64,000 nt of DNA, taken from NCBI RefSeq assembly GCF_019048065.1, contig NZ_CP077291.1:1302001-1366000 (forward strand), read 5' to 3'. Made by a program: the position numbers and the translations under genes. The DNA is from Citrobacter farmeri. GTDB taxonomy: Bacteria > Pseudomonadota > Gammaproteobacteria > Enterobacterales > Enterobacteriaceae. The notes under the pieces are model-generated. The model made no database searches and was not told the DNA's origin. It saw only the letters and a list, made by a program, of their open reading frames with translations. Positions 29,454-38,160 of this stretch are shown here, one piece after another; the first letter of the stretch is position 1; the number at the start of each line of letters is the position of its first letter.

Positions 29454-30253
29454 AAGATTTCATCACCGAAGCATGGCTCAGAGCGAATCATACGCTCAGC
29501 GAAGGAGCAGAAATCCATCTCCCCGCTGATGCTCGCCTGACGCCCTCTGCCCGCGAACTGTTGGAAGGCCGTCATCTGCGCATCAAGTTTCTCGATGAGC
29601 AGGGCAGTCTGTTTGTCGACGACGAACAACAGCAGCCGCAACCGGTGCACGGGTTAACCAGCAGCGACTCGCATCCACAGGCCTGTTGTGAACTGTGTCG
29701 CCAGCCAGTGGCGAAAAAGCCGGACACGCTGACCCACCTGACCGCGGACAAAATGGTTGCCAAAAGCGACCCGCGTCTGGGCTTTCGCGCCGCGCTGGAC
29801 AGCACTATCGCGCTGGCGGTGTGGCTGCAAATCGAACTGGCGGAGCCGTGGCAGCCGTGGCTGGCGGACATTCGTTCACGGCTGGGCAACATCATGCGCG
29901 CCGATGCCATGGATGAACCGCTGGCGGCACAGTCCATCGTTGGGCTGAACGAAGATGACCTGCACCGTCTTTCCCATCAGCCGTTGCGCTATCTGGATCA
30001 CGATCATCTGGTACCTGAAGCCAGCCACGGTCGCGAGTCCGCGTTGTTGAACCTGCTGCGTACCAAAGTTCGCGAGACGGAAACGATCGCCGCCCAGGTC
30101 TTTATCACCCGTGGATTTGACGTCCTGCGTCCGGATATTTTGCAGGCGCTGAACCGTCTTTCCAGTGCGGTCTACGTGATGATGATTCTGTGTGTCACCA
30201 AACACCCACTCACCGTCAGCCAGATTCAACAGCGACTGGGAGGTGAAAAATGA
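29450..30253 (+). CDS. eutT: EutT, ATP:cob(I)alamin adenosyltransferase
   Basis: EutT transfers adenosyl from ATP to cobalamin to make the coenzyme of ethanolamine ammonia-lyase. The 267-residue protein has the metal-binding motif HPQACCELC at about 74-82, required for the Fe(II) or Zn centre, and a four-helix bundle C-terminal region with [12 protein letters not shown] and [20 protein letters not shown]. The ATG at 29450 overlaps the eutQ stop and gives the E. coli length. A longer frame from 29426 is not supported. It overlaps eutD by four bases (ATGA). Confidence 0.95.
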   Translation: MKDFITEAWLRANHTLSEGAEIHLPADARLTPSARELLEGRHLRIKFLDEQGSLFVDDEQQQPQPVHGLTSSDSHPQACCELCRQPVAKKPDTLTHLTADKMVAKSDPRLGFRAALDSTIALAVWLQIELAEPWQPWLADIRSRLGNIMRADAMDEPLAAQSIVGLNEDDLHRLSHQPLRYLDHDHLVPEASHGRESALLNLLRTKVRETETIAAQVFITRGFDVLRPDILQALNRLSSAVYVMMILCVTKHPLTVSQIQQRLGGEK

Positions 30254-31266
30254 TCATTGAACGCGCCCGTGAACGGGCTCAGCAATCCCCGGCACGGGTG
30301 GTCTTTCCGGATGCCCTGGACGAACGCGTGCTGAAAGCGGCGCACTACCTGCAACAGCACGGTCTGGCGCACCCCATTCTCGTGGCCAGTCCGTTCGCGC
30401 TGCGCCAGTTCGCCCTCACTCATCGGGTCGCGTTGGACGGTATTCAGGTTATCGATCCGCACAGCAATCTGGCGATGCGTGAAGCGTTTGCTCAGCGCTG
30501 GCTCGCCCGATCCGGGGAGAAAACGCCGCCGGATGCCCTTGAAAAACTCAATGACCCGCTGATGTTTGCCGCGGCGCTGGTTAGCGCAGGCCAGGCGGAT
30601 GTCTGTATCGCCGGCAACCTCTCTTCCACGGCCAATGTGCTGCGCGCGGGCTTACGCATTATCGGTCTGCAGCCAGGGTGTAAAACGCTGTCGTCCATTT
30701 TCCTGATGCTGCCGCAGTACGTCGGACCAGCGTTAGGGTTTGCTGACTGTAGCGTGGTGCCACAGCCGACGGCGGCGCAACTGGCGGATATCGCGATCGC
30801 CAGCGCCGACACCTGGCGCAGTATCACCGGCGAGGAGCCGCGCGTGGCGATGTTGTCGTTCTCCAGTCAGGGCAGCGCGCGTCACCCGTGTGTGGCTAAC
30901 GTGCAGCAGGCAACGGAGATCGTTCGTGAACGCGCGCCTGGGCTGCTGGTGGATGGCGAACTGCAGTTTGACGCTGCCTTTGTGCCGGAAGTCGCCGCGC
31001 AAAAGGCGCCAGCCAGTCCGCTACGGGGCAATTCCAACGTGATGGTTTTTCCGTCACTGGAGGCCGGCAATATTGGCTACAAAATCGCCCAGCGTCTGGG
31101 CGGATATCGTGCTGTCGGGCCGCTGATTCAAGGGCTTGCCGCACCGCTTCATGACCTCTCGCGAGGCTGTAGCGTACAGGAAATTATCGAACTGGCGTTG
31201 GTGGCAGCCGTGCCGCGCCAGACTGACGTGAGTCGCGAGCGCGACTCACAAACCCTGGTTGTATAA
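30250..31266 (+). CDS. eutD: EutD, phosphotransacetylase
   Basis: EutD converts acetyl-CoA and phosphate to acetyl phosphate and recycles CoA inside the compartment. The 338-residue protein is the short, catalytic-domain-only PTA form. It has [18 protein letters not shown] near the N-terminus, then [15 protein letters not shown] and [26 protein letters not shown] in the conserved core. The first 20 residues form a basic amphipathic helix resembling encapsulation peptides. Start overlaps eutT by four bases. It is followed after 36 bases by eutM. Confidence 0.95.
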   Translation: MIIERARERAQQSPARVVFPDALDERVLKAAHYLQQHGLAHPILVASPFALRQFALTHRVALDGIQVIDPHSNLAMREAFAQRWLARSGEKTPPDALEKLNDPLMFAAALVSAGQADVCIAGNLSSTANVLRAGLRIIGLQPGCKTLSSIFLMLPQYVGPALGFADCSVVPQPTAAQLADIAIASADTWRSITGEEPRVAMLSFSSQGSARHPCVANVQQATEIVRERAPGLLVDGELQFDAAFVPEVAAQKAPASPLRGNSNVMVFPSLEAGNIGYKIAQRLGGYRAVGPLIQGLAAPLHDLSRGCSVQEIIELALVAAVPRQTDVSRERDSQTLVV

Positions 31267-31302
31267 ATGGTCCCGTTCTGGACCCCATGAGAGGAAAACA
31301 TA

Positions 31303-31593
31303 ATGGAAGCTTTAGGAATGATTGAAACCCGGGGCCTGGTTGCACTGATTGAGGCCTCTGATGCGATGGTAAAAGCCGCACGCGTGAAGCTGGTTGGTGT
31401 GAAACAGATTGGCGGTGGTCTGGTGACTGCGATGGTTCGTGGCGATGTTGCGGCCTGCAAAGCGGCAACGGATGCCGGTGCCGCCGCCGCGCAACGTATC
31501 GGGGAACTGGTCTCCGTGCACGTGATCCCGCGTCCGCATGGCGATCTGGAAGAAGTGTTCCCGATCAGCTTCAAAGGCGACAGCAACATCTAA
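31303..31593 (+). CDS. eutM: EutM, hexameric microcompartment shell protein
   Basis: EutM is the canonical single-BMC-domain hexameric tile that forms the facets of the shell. The 96-residue sequence has [20 protein letters not shown], the [23 protein letters not shown] core and [15 protein letters not shown]. It resembles PduA/PduJ and EutM of E. coli (97 residues). A good RBS (GAGAGGAA) precedes the ATG. A REP unit lies between it and eutN. Confidence 0.96.
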   Translation: MEALGMIETRGLVALIEASDAMVKAARVKLVGVKQIGGGLVTAMVRGDVAACKAATDAGAAAAQRIGELVSVHVIPRPHGDLEEVFPISFKGDSNI

Positions 31594-31603
31594 GCAGGAC
31601 TGG

Positions 31604-31634
31604 GGCCGGATGGCGCTGCGCTTATCCGGCCTAC
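31604..31634. repeat. REP unit inside the eut operon (eutM-eutN)
   Basis: GGCCGGAT and ATCCGGCC flank GGCGCTGCGCTT, a single REP unit able to form a stable hairpin. It lies 10 bases after the eutM stop and about 36 bases before eutN. Such units often protect the upstream mRNA from 3' exonucleases. Confidence 0.8.
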
Positions 31635-31669
31635 AGGATCGCAGCACAACTTAACCCACGGAGGCGGGT

Positions 31670-31957
31670 ATGAAACTGGCAGTCGTCACAGGACAAATTG
31701 TTTGTACCGTACGCCATCAGGGACTGGCACACGACAAATTGCTGATGGTGGAGATGATCGATGCCCAGGGAAATCCCGACGGACAGTGCGCCGTCGCCAT
31801 TGACAGCATCGGGGCGGGAACCGGGGAGTGGGTGCTGCTGGTCAGCGGTAGTTCTGCTCGCCAGGCACATCGCAGTGAAGCGTCTCCGGTCGACCTGTGC
31901 GTGATTGGTATTGTCGATGAAGTGGTGGCTGGCGGTCAGGTGATATTCCACAAATAG
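31670..31957 (+). CDS. eutN: EutN, pentameric vertex protein
   Basis: EutN is the bacterial-microcompartment-vertex (CcmL/EutN) shell subunit; pentamers cap the polyhedron's corners. The 95-residue sequence starts MKLAVVTGQIVCTVRHQG and has the typical OB-like strands VAIDSIGAGTGEWVLLVSGSSAR and PVDLCVIGIVDEVVAGG. The RBS GGAGGCGGGT is strong. It follows a REP unit and precedes eutE by 11 bases. Confidence 0.96.
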   Translation: MKLAVVTGQIVCTVRHQGLAHDKLLMVEMIDAQGNPDGQCAVAIDSIGAGTGEWVLLVSGSSARQAHRSEASPVDLCVIGIVDEVVAGGQVIFHK

Positions 31958-31968
31958 GACTTAACATC

Positions 31969-33372
31969 ATGAATCAACAGGATATTGAACAGGTGGTGAA
32001 AGCGGTACTGCTGAAAATGAAAGACAGCAGTCAGCCAGCGACCACCGTTCATGAAATGGGCGTCTTTGCCTCCCTGGATGATGCGGTGGCGGCAGCAAAA
32101 GTCGCTCAGCAGGGGCTGAAGAGCGTGGCGATGCGCCAGCTTGCCATTCACGCCATTCGTGAAGCGGGCGAAAAGCATGCCAAAGAATTAGCGGAACTTG
32201 CCGTTGCAGAGACCGGCATGGGACGCGTTGACGATAAATTTGCCAAAAATGTGGCGCAGGCGCGCGGTACGCCGGGCGTGGAGTGTTTATCGCCGCAGGT
32301 ACTGACCGGTGATAACGGCCTGACGCTGATCGAAAATGCGCCGTGGGGCGTCGTGGCCTCAGTGACGCCATCCACAAACCCGGCGGCGACGGTGATTAAC
32401 AACGCCATTAGCCTGATTGCTGCGGGCAATAGCGTTGTGTTTGCTCCCCACCCGGCGGCGAAAGGGGTGTCACAACGCGCGATTACACTGCTTAACCAGG
32501 CGGTGGTCGCGGCGGGCGGCCCGGAAAACCTGCTGGTGACCGTGGCGAATCCGGATATTGAAACCGCGCAGCGGCTGTTTAAGTACCCAGGCATTGGCCT
32601 GCTGGTCGTGACCGGTGGCGAAGCAGTGGTCGACGCCGCACGCAAACACACCAATAAACGTCTGATTGCCGCCGGTGCCGGTAATCCCCCGGTCGTCGTC
32701 GATGAGACCGCAGATCTGGCGCGGGCCGCGCAGTCCATCGTCAAAGGTGCCTCCTTCGATAACAACATCATTTGTGCTGATGAGAAGGTGTTGATTGTTG
32801 TCGACAGTGTGGCGGATGAGTTGATGCGTCTGATGGAAGGTCAGCAGGCGGTGAGACTGAGTGCGGAGCAGGCCGAACAGCTCCAGCCGGTGCTGCTAAA
32901 AAATATCGATGAACGCGGCAAAGGTACTGTCAGCCGTGACTGGGTCGGACGCGATGCGGCGAAAATCGCAGCAGCCATTGGTCTGAAGGTTCCGGAGCAA
33001 ACCCGACTGCTGTTTGTTGAAACGCCTGCCACGCATCCCTTTGCCGTCACTGAACTGATGATGCCGGTCCTGCCGGTGGTTCGGGTGGCAAATGTCGGCG
33101 AGGCTATTGCGCTGGCGGTGCAACTGGAAGGCGGCTGTCACCATACTGCTGCGATGCACTCACGCAACATCGACAACATGAACCAGATGGCAAACGCCAT
33201 TGATACCAGCATCTTCGTCAAAAACGGACCGTGCATTGCCGGGCTGGGACTGGGCGGTGAAGGCTGGACCACCATGACCATTACCACGCCAACCGGGGAA
33301 GGGGTGACCAGTGCGCGCACGTTTGTGCGTCTGCGTCGCTGTGTTTTGGTGGATGCGTTTCGAATTGTATAA
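31969..33372 (+). CDS. eutE: EutE, CoA-acylating acetaldehyde dehydrogenase
   Basis: EutE oxidises acetaldehyde with NAD+ and CoA to acetyl-CoA. The 467-residue protein has a short amphipathic N-terminal targeting peptide (MNQQDIEQVVKAVLLKMK), a linker to about 35, then the aldehyde dehydrogenase fold. The likely catalytic cysteine is in SFDNNIICADEKV, with NAAISLIAAGNSVVFAPHPAA in the cofactor domain. Length equals E. coli EutE. In the operon it is placed with the shell and reactivase genes. A peptide of this kind is known to direct EutE into the compartment. Confidence 0.96.
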   Translation: MNQQDIEQVVKAVLLKMKDSSQPATTVHEMGVFASLDDAVAAAKVAQQGLKSVAMRQLAIHAIREAGEKHAKELAELAVAETGMGRVDDKFAKNVAQARGTPGVECLSPQVLTGDNGLTLIENAPWGVVASVTPSTNPAATVINNAISLIAAGNSVVFAPHPAAKGVSQRAITLLNQAVVAAGGPENLLVTVANPDIETAQRLFKYPGIGLLVVTGGEAVVDAARKHTNKRLIAAGAGNPPVVVDETADLARAAQSIVKGASFDNNIICADEKVLIVVDSVADELMRLMEGQQAVRLSAEQAEQLQPVLLKNIDERGKGTVSRDWVGRDAAKIAAAIGLKVPEQTRLLFVETPATHPFAVTELMMPVLPVVRVANVGEAIALAVQLEGGCHHTAAMHSRNIDNMNQMANAIDTSIFVKNGPCIAGLGLGGEGWTTMTITTPTGEGVTSARTFVRLRRCVLVDAFRIV

Positions 33373-33382
33373 GGGATGAATG

Positions 33383-34222
33383 ATGGCGCACGACGAAGAA
33401 AATTGGCTCACCCCAAGACTGCAAAAAGCCGCTGACCTGTGTAATCAGGCGCCTGCAATGAGCGACTCTCCACTGTGGCTGGGCGTTGACCTGGGCACCT
33501 GTGATGTGGTGTCGATGGTTGTCGACGGCGATGGACAACCGGTTGCGGTGTGTCTTGACTGGGCTGACGTCGTGCGCGACGGCATCGTCTGGGATTTCTT
33601 TGGTGCGGTCACCATCGTGCGCCGCCATCTCGATACGCTCGAACAGCAACTCGGCAGTCGCTTTACCCACGCGGCGACCTCGTTCCCACCGGGCACCGAC
33701 CCGCGCATCTCTATCAACGTGCTGGAGTCTGCCGGGCTGGAGGTCAGTCATGTGCTGGATGAACCGACCGCGGTTGCCGACCTGCTGCAACTGGATAACG
33801 CCGGTGTCGTGGATATCGGTGGTGGCACGACCGGCATTGCCATCGTTAAACAGGGCAAGGTGACGTACTCGGCGGATGAAGCGACGGGCGGTCACCATAT
33901 TTCTCTGACTCTGGCCGGAAATCGCCGTATCGAACTGGAAGATGCCGAGCAGGTCAAGCGCAGCAACGCGCAGGATATCTGGCCGGTGGTGAAACCGGTC
34001 TACGAAAAAATGGCGGAGATCGTTGCCCGTCATATCGAAGGACAAGGAATAGCTGATTTATGGCTGGCGGGCGGCTCCTGTATGCAGCCGGGTGTGGAGG
34101 CGTTGTTTCGTCAGCGCTTCCCGGCGCTCCAGGTGCATCTGCCCCGGCACAGCCTGTTTATGACACCGCTGGCAATCGCAAACAGCGGGAGAGAGAAAGC
34201 GGAGGGAATCTATGCAAGCTGA
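33383..34222 (+). CDS. eutJ: EutJ, actin/Hsp70-fold eut chaperone
   Basis: EutJ is an actin/Hsp70-superfamily ATPase of unproved role, proposed as a chaperone in microcompartment formation. The 279-residue protein has the phosphate-1 loop LGVDLGTCDVVSMVV (about 34-48), phosphate-2 VVDIGGGTTGIAIV (about 147-160), and ADLWLAGGSCMQPGV near the C-terminus. I chose ATG 33383, with AAGGG seven bases upstream, over the overlapping ATG at 33380. Its end overlaps the eutG start by 11 bases. Confidence 0.93.
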   Translation: MAHDEENWLTPRLQKAADLCNQAPAMSDSPLWLGVDLGTCDVVSMVVDGDGQPVAVCLDWADVVRDGIVWDFFGAVTIVRRHLDTLEQQLGSRFTHAATSFPPGTDPRISINVLESAGLEVSHVLDEPTAVADLLQLDNAGVVDIGGGTTGIAIVKQGKVTYSADEATGGHHISLTLAGNRRIELEDAEQVKRSNAQDIWPVVKPVYEKMAEIVARHIEGQGIADLWLAGGSCMQPGVEALFRQRFPALQVHLPRHSLFMTPLAIANSGREKAEGIYAS

Positions 34223-35399
34223 ATTGCAGACGGCGCTCTTTCAGGCATTCGATACCCTGAATCTGCAACGCGTGAAAACGTTCAGCGTACCGCCGGTCAC
34301 GCTGTGCGGGCTCGGGGCGCTCAGTTCCTGCGGACAAGAAGCGCAATCGCGAGGCTTAAGCCATCTGTTCGTGATGGTCGACAGTTTCCTGCATCAGGCG
34401 GGAATGACCGCGTCGTTAGAGCGCAGTCTGGCGATGAAAGGCGTAGCGATGACGGTCTGGCCGTGTCCGATGGGCGAACCATGCATCACTGACGTCTGCG
34501 CGGCGGTAGCTCAACTGCGCGAGTCAAAATGCGACGGCGTCGTTGCCTTTGGCGGCGGTTCGGTGCTGGATGCGGCAAAAGCGGTCGCGCTGCTGGTGAC
34601 CAATCCGAATCAGACGCTGGCGGAGATGACGGAATACAGCGCTTTACGCCCGCGTCTGCCGCTGATTGCTGTGCCGACTACCGCCGGAACGGGATCCGAA
34701 ACCACCAACGTGACGGTGATTATCGACGCGGCGACGGGACGCAAGCAGGTGCTGGCGCATGCGACGCTGATGCCGGACGTGGCGATCCTCGATGCAGCCC
34801 TGACCGAAGGCGTGCCGCCCCATGTGACGGCAATGACCGGGATTGATGCACTGACGCACGCGGTTGAAGCCTGGAGCGCGCTGAACGCGTCACCGTTCAC
34901 CGACAGCCTGGCGATTGGCGCGATTGCGATGATTGGCAAATCGCTGCCAAAGGCGGTGGGCTACGGTCACGACCTTGCAGCGCGGGAAAGCATGCTACTC
35001 GCTTCCTGCATGGCGGGGATGGCGTTTTCCAGCGCCGGACTGGGGCTGTGTCATGCGATGGCGCATCAACCGGGAGCGACATTACATATACCGCACGGCC
35101 AGGCAAATGCCATGCTGTTGCCGACGGTGATGGGCTTTAACCGCCTGGTATGTCGAGAGCGCTTCAGCCAGATCGGACGCGCGCTGACCAACAAGAAATC
35201 AGACGATCGCGATGCGATCAATGCGGTCAGTGAACTGATTGCTGAAGTGGGCCAGACCAAACGGCTCGCCGACGTCGGCGCAAAACCCGAACACTACAGC
35301 GCCTGGGCGCAAGCCGCGCTGGAAGATATTTGTATTCGCAGTAACCCACGCACCGCTACGCAGAGCGAAATTATCGATTTGTACGCGGCGGCACAATAA
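34212..35399 (+). CDS. eutG: EutG, iron-dependent alcohol dehydrogenase
   Basis: EutG reduces part of the acetaldehyde to ethanol and regenerates NAD+ within the compartment. The 395-residue protein is a group III (Fe-type) dehydrogenase with the NAD-binding GGGSVLDAAKAVAL and IAVPTTAGTGSETTN. Metal ligands are Asp in GIDALTHAVEAW and His in GLCHAMAHQPGATLHIPHG. The N-terminal 20 residues (MQAELQTALFQAFDTLNLQR) form an amphipathic helix of the encapsulation type. It overlaps eutJ by 11 bases and is followed by a paired repeat element before eutH. Confidence 0.95.
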   Translation: MQAELQTALFQAFDTLNLQRVKTFSVPPVTLCGLGALSSCGQEAQSRGLSHLFVMVDSFLHQAGMTASLERSLAMKGVAMTVWPCPMGEPCITDVCAAVAQLRESKCDGVVAFGGGSVLDAAKAVALLVTNPNQTLAEMTEYSALRPRLPLIAVPTTAGTGSETTNVTVIIDAATGRKQVLAHATLMPDVAILDAALTEGVPPHVTAMTGIDALTHAVEAWSALNASPFTDSLAIGAIAMIGKSLPKAVGYGHDLAARESMLLASCMAGMAFSSAGLGLCHAMAHQPGATLHIPHGQANAMLLPTVMGFNRLVCRERFSQIGRALTNKKSDDRDAINAVSELIAEVGQTKRLADVGAKPEHYSAWAQAALEDICIRSNPRTATQSEIIDLYAAAQ

Positions 35400-35413
35400 A
35401 AGCATACCAGGAC

Positions 35414-35494
35414 GTAGGCCGGATAAGGCGTTCGCGCCGCCATCCGGCAAAACGCGGCATCATTGCCTGATGGCGCTGCGCTTATCAGGCCTAC
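35414..35494. repeat. BIME inside the eut operon (eutG-eutH)
   Basis: Two REP units (GTAGGCCGGATAAGGCG...CATCCGGC at 35414-35448 and GCCTGATGGCGC...TCAGGCCTAC at 35465-35494) lie in opposite orientation in the 123-base gap between eutG and eutH. Confidence 0.85.
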
Positions 35495-35522
35495 GAAGAC
35501 CCTGGCAAATGGAGACAAGGGT

Positions 35523-36749
35523 ATGGGAATTAACGAAATCATCATGTACATCATGATGTTCTTTATGCTGATTGCCGCCGTTGACAGGATCCTGTCACAG
35601 TTCGGCGGGTCAGCGCGCTTCCTTGGAAAGTTCGGCAAAAGCATCGAGGGATCCGGCGGTCAGTTCGAAGAAGGATTTATGGCGATGGGCGCACTGGGAC
35701 TGGCGATGGTCGGTATGACCGCGCTGGCACCGGTGTTAGCCAAACTGCTCGGACCGGTGATTATTCCGCTGTATGAAATGCTTGGCGCGAACCCGTCTAT
35801 GTTCGCCGGAACGCTGCTGGCCTGTGATATGGGCGGCTTCTTCCTCGCCAAAGAACTGGCGGGTGGCGATGTGGCGGCGTGGCTCTATTCCGGGCTGATT
35901 CTGGGGGCAATGATGGGGCCAACCATCGTGTTCTCTATCCCCGTTGCGCTGGGCATTATTGAGCCGTCCGACCGCCGTTATCTGGCGCTTGGCGTGCTGG
36001 CCGGTATTGTCACGATCCCTATCGGCTGTATCGCCGGGGGGCTGGTTGCGATGTACTCGGGGGTTGAAATCAACGGGCAGCCTGTCGAGTTCACCTTCGC
36101 ATTGATCCTGATGAACATGATTCCGGTGATCATCGTCGCCGTGCTGGTGGCGCTGGGGCTGAAATTCATCCCGGAAAAAATGATCAGCGGCTTCCAGATT
36201 TTCGCGAAATTCCTCGTCGCGCTGATCACCATTGGCCTCGCGGCGGCAGTCATTAAGTTCCTGTTGGGCTGGGAGCTGATCCCTGGACTTGACCCGATCT
36301 TCATGGCGCCTGGCGACACTCCCGGTGAAGTGATGCGCGCCATTGAAGTGATTGGTTCCATCTCCTGCGTGCTGCTCGGGGCGTATCCGATGGTGCTGTT
36401 GCTGACCCGCTGGTTTGAGAAGCCGCTGATGCGCGTCGGCAGCCTGCTGAAAATCAACAATATGGCAGCAGGTGGCATGGTGGCGACACTGGCGAACAAC
36501 ATCCCGATGTTCGGCATGATGAAACAAATGGATACCCGCGGCAAAGTGATCAACTGTGCTTTCGCTGTCTCCGCGGCCTTCGCGCTGGGCGACCACTTAG
36601 GCTTCGCGGCTGCCAACATGAACGCCATGATCTTCCCAATGATTGTCGGCAAATTGATTGGCGGTGTGACGGCGATTGGCGTAGCCATGATGCTGGTGCC
36701 AAAAGATGAAAACGTTCCGGCAGAAACGGAAGTGGAGGCGCAATCGTGA
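35523..36749 (+). CDS. eutH: EutH, ethanolamine permease
   Basis: EutH is an inner-membrane protein required for ethanolamine uptake at low concentration or low pH. The 408-residue protein is highly hydrophobic with about ten or eleven membrane spans, from MGINEIIMYIMMFFMLIAAV onward. Conserved runs include ALGLAMVGMTALAPVLAKLLG and NNIPMFGMMKQMDTRGKV. The ATG at 35523 with GGAGACAAGG gives the E. coli length; the open frame extends upstream into the repeat and is rejected there. The stop overlaps the eutA GTG start (GTGA). Confidence 0.95.
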   Translation: MGINEIIMYIMMFFMLIAAVDRILSQFGGSARFLGKFGKSIEGSGGQFEEGFMAMGALGLAMVGMTALAPVLAKLLGPVIIPLYEMLGANPSMFAGTLLACDMGGFFLAKELAGGDVAAWLYSGLILGAMMGPTIVFSIPVALGIIEPSDRRYLALGVLAGIVTIPIGCIAGGLVAMYSGVEINGQPVEFTFALILMNMIPVIIVAVLVALGLKFIPEKMISGFQIFAKFLVALITIGLAAAVIKFLLGWELIPGLDPIFMAPGDTPGEVMRAIEVIGSISCVLLGAYPMVLLLTRWFEKPLMRVGSLLKINNMAAGGMVATLANNIPMFGMMKQMDTRGKVINCAFAVSAAFALGDHLGFAAANMNAMIFPMIVGKLIGGVTAIGVAMMLVPKDENVPAETEVEAQS

Positions 36750-38149
36750 ACACCCGCCAGCTACTGAGCGTCGGTATCGATATCGGCACCACGACCACTC
36801 AGGTGATCTTCTCGCGCCTGGAACTGGTTAACCGTGCGGCTGTGTCGCAGGTGCCCCGGTACGAATTTATTAAACGCGACATTAGCTGGCAAAGCCCGGT
36901 CTTCTTTACTCCTGTCGATAAGCAGGGCGGGTTACGGGAGGACGAACTTAAAGCGCTGATCCTTGCACAGTATCAGGCGGCGGGGATCGCGCCGGAATCG
37001 GTCGATTCAGGCGCGATCATCATCACCGGTGAGAGTGCGAAAACCCGCAACGCGCGCCCGGCGGTGATGACGCTCTCCCAGTCGCTCGGCGACTTTGTGG
37101 TCGCCAGTGCCGGACCGCATCTGGAATCGGTGATTGCCGGTCATGGTGCCGGGGCGCAAACCTTGTCTGAGCAACGGATGTGCCGGGTACTGAATATTGA
37201 TATCGGCGGTGGCACCTCGAATTACGCCCTTTTCGATGCCGGAAAGGTGAGCGGCACCGCCTGTCTGAACGTTGGCGGCCGTCTGCTGGAGACCGACGGT
37301 CAGGGACGCGTTGTGCATGCCCATCAACCCGGACAGCAGATTGTCGACGAGGTATTCGGCGCCGGTACCGACGCCCGTTCACTGACCGTCTCACAGTTGG
37401 GACTGGTCGCGCAGCGGATGGCGAGTCTGATCGTGGAAGTGATCGACGGTACGTTGTCGCCGCTGGCACAAACGCTGATGCAAACCGGGTTACTGCCGGC
37501 GGGGGCGAAACCGGAAGTCATCACCCTGTCCGGCGGCGTGGGGGAGTGCTATCGCAACCTTCCTGCCGACCCGTTTTGTTTTTCTGATATTGGGCCGCTG
37601 TTAGCGACGGCGCTGCATGAGCATCCGCGTTTGCGCGAGATGAACGTGCAGTTCCCGGCGCAAACCGTGCGCGCCACGGTGATTGGCGCGGGGGCGCACA
37701 CGCTTTCGCTCTCCGGCAGCACCATCTGGCTGGAAGGGGTTCAACTTCCGCTGCGCAATCTGCCGGTGGCGATCCCGGTGGATGACGCCGATCTGGTGAG
37801 CGCGTGGCAACAGGCGCTGATGCAGCTCGATCTGGATCCACAGACTGACGCATACGTACTGGCGCTTCCCGCCTCGTTGCCGGTGCGTTATGCCGCATTA
37901 CTTACGGTCATCGACGCGCTGCTCGCGTTTATCGCGCGTTATCCGAATCCGCATCCCCTGCTGGTGGTGGCCGAGCAGGACTTTGGTAAAGCGCTGGGCA
38001 TGCTGTTGCGCCCACAGTTACAGCAACTCCCGCTGGCGGTCATTGACGAAGTGATTGTCCGGGCGGGCGACTATATCGACATTGGTACGCCTTTGTTTGG
38101 CGGATCGGTTGTGCCGGTGACGGTGAAATCACTCGCATTTCCTTCCTGA
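36746..38149 (+). CDS. eutA: EutA, ethanolamine ammonia-lyase reactivase
   Basis: EutA reactivates inactivated EutBC by exchanging damaged cobalamin for adenosylcobalamin with ATP. The 467-residue protein has actin-fold motifs SVGIDIGTTTTQVIFSRL (about 8-25), VLNIDIGGGTSNYALFDAG (about 150) and VITLSGGVGECYR (about 255). The start codon is GTG at 36746, overlapping the eutH stop by three bases, so it is coupled. In E. coli K-12 a prophage sits between eutA and eutB. Here the genes are 11 bases apart. Confidence 0.95.
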   Translation: MNTRQLLSVGIDIGTTTTQVIFSRLELVNRAAVSQVPRYEFIKRDISWQSPVFFTPVDKQGGLREDELKALILAQYQAAGIAPESVDSGAIIITGESAKTRNARPAVMTLSQSLGDFVVASAGPHLESVIAGHGAGAQTLSEQRMCRVLNIDIGGGTSNYALFDAGKVSGTACLNVGGRLLETDGQGRVVHAHQPGQQIVDEVFGAGTDARSLTVSQLGLVAQRMASLIVEVIDGTLSPLAQTLMQTGLLPAGAKPEVITLSGGVGECYRNLPADPFCFSDIGPLLATALHEHPRLREMNVQFPAQTVRATVIGAGAHTLSLSGSTIWLEGVQLPLRNLPVAIPVDDADLVSAWQQALMQLDLDPQTDAYVLALPASLPVRYAALLTVIDALLAFIARYPNPHPLLVVAEQDFGKALGMLLRPQLQQLPLAVIDEVIVRAGDYIDIGTPLFGGSVVPVTVKSLAFPS

Positions 38150-38160
38150 GGGAACGACTT

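Noticed and set aside
33281..34045. 254-codon minus-strand frame opposite eutE/eutJ
   Set aside because: Spans two genes on the other strand and has no RBS or recognisable domain.
35736..36596. 286-codon minus-strand frame opposite eutH
   Set aside because: H/R/Q-rich antisense frame within a membrane-protein gene; no start signal.
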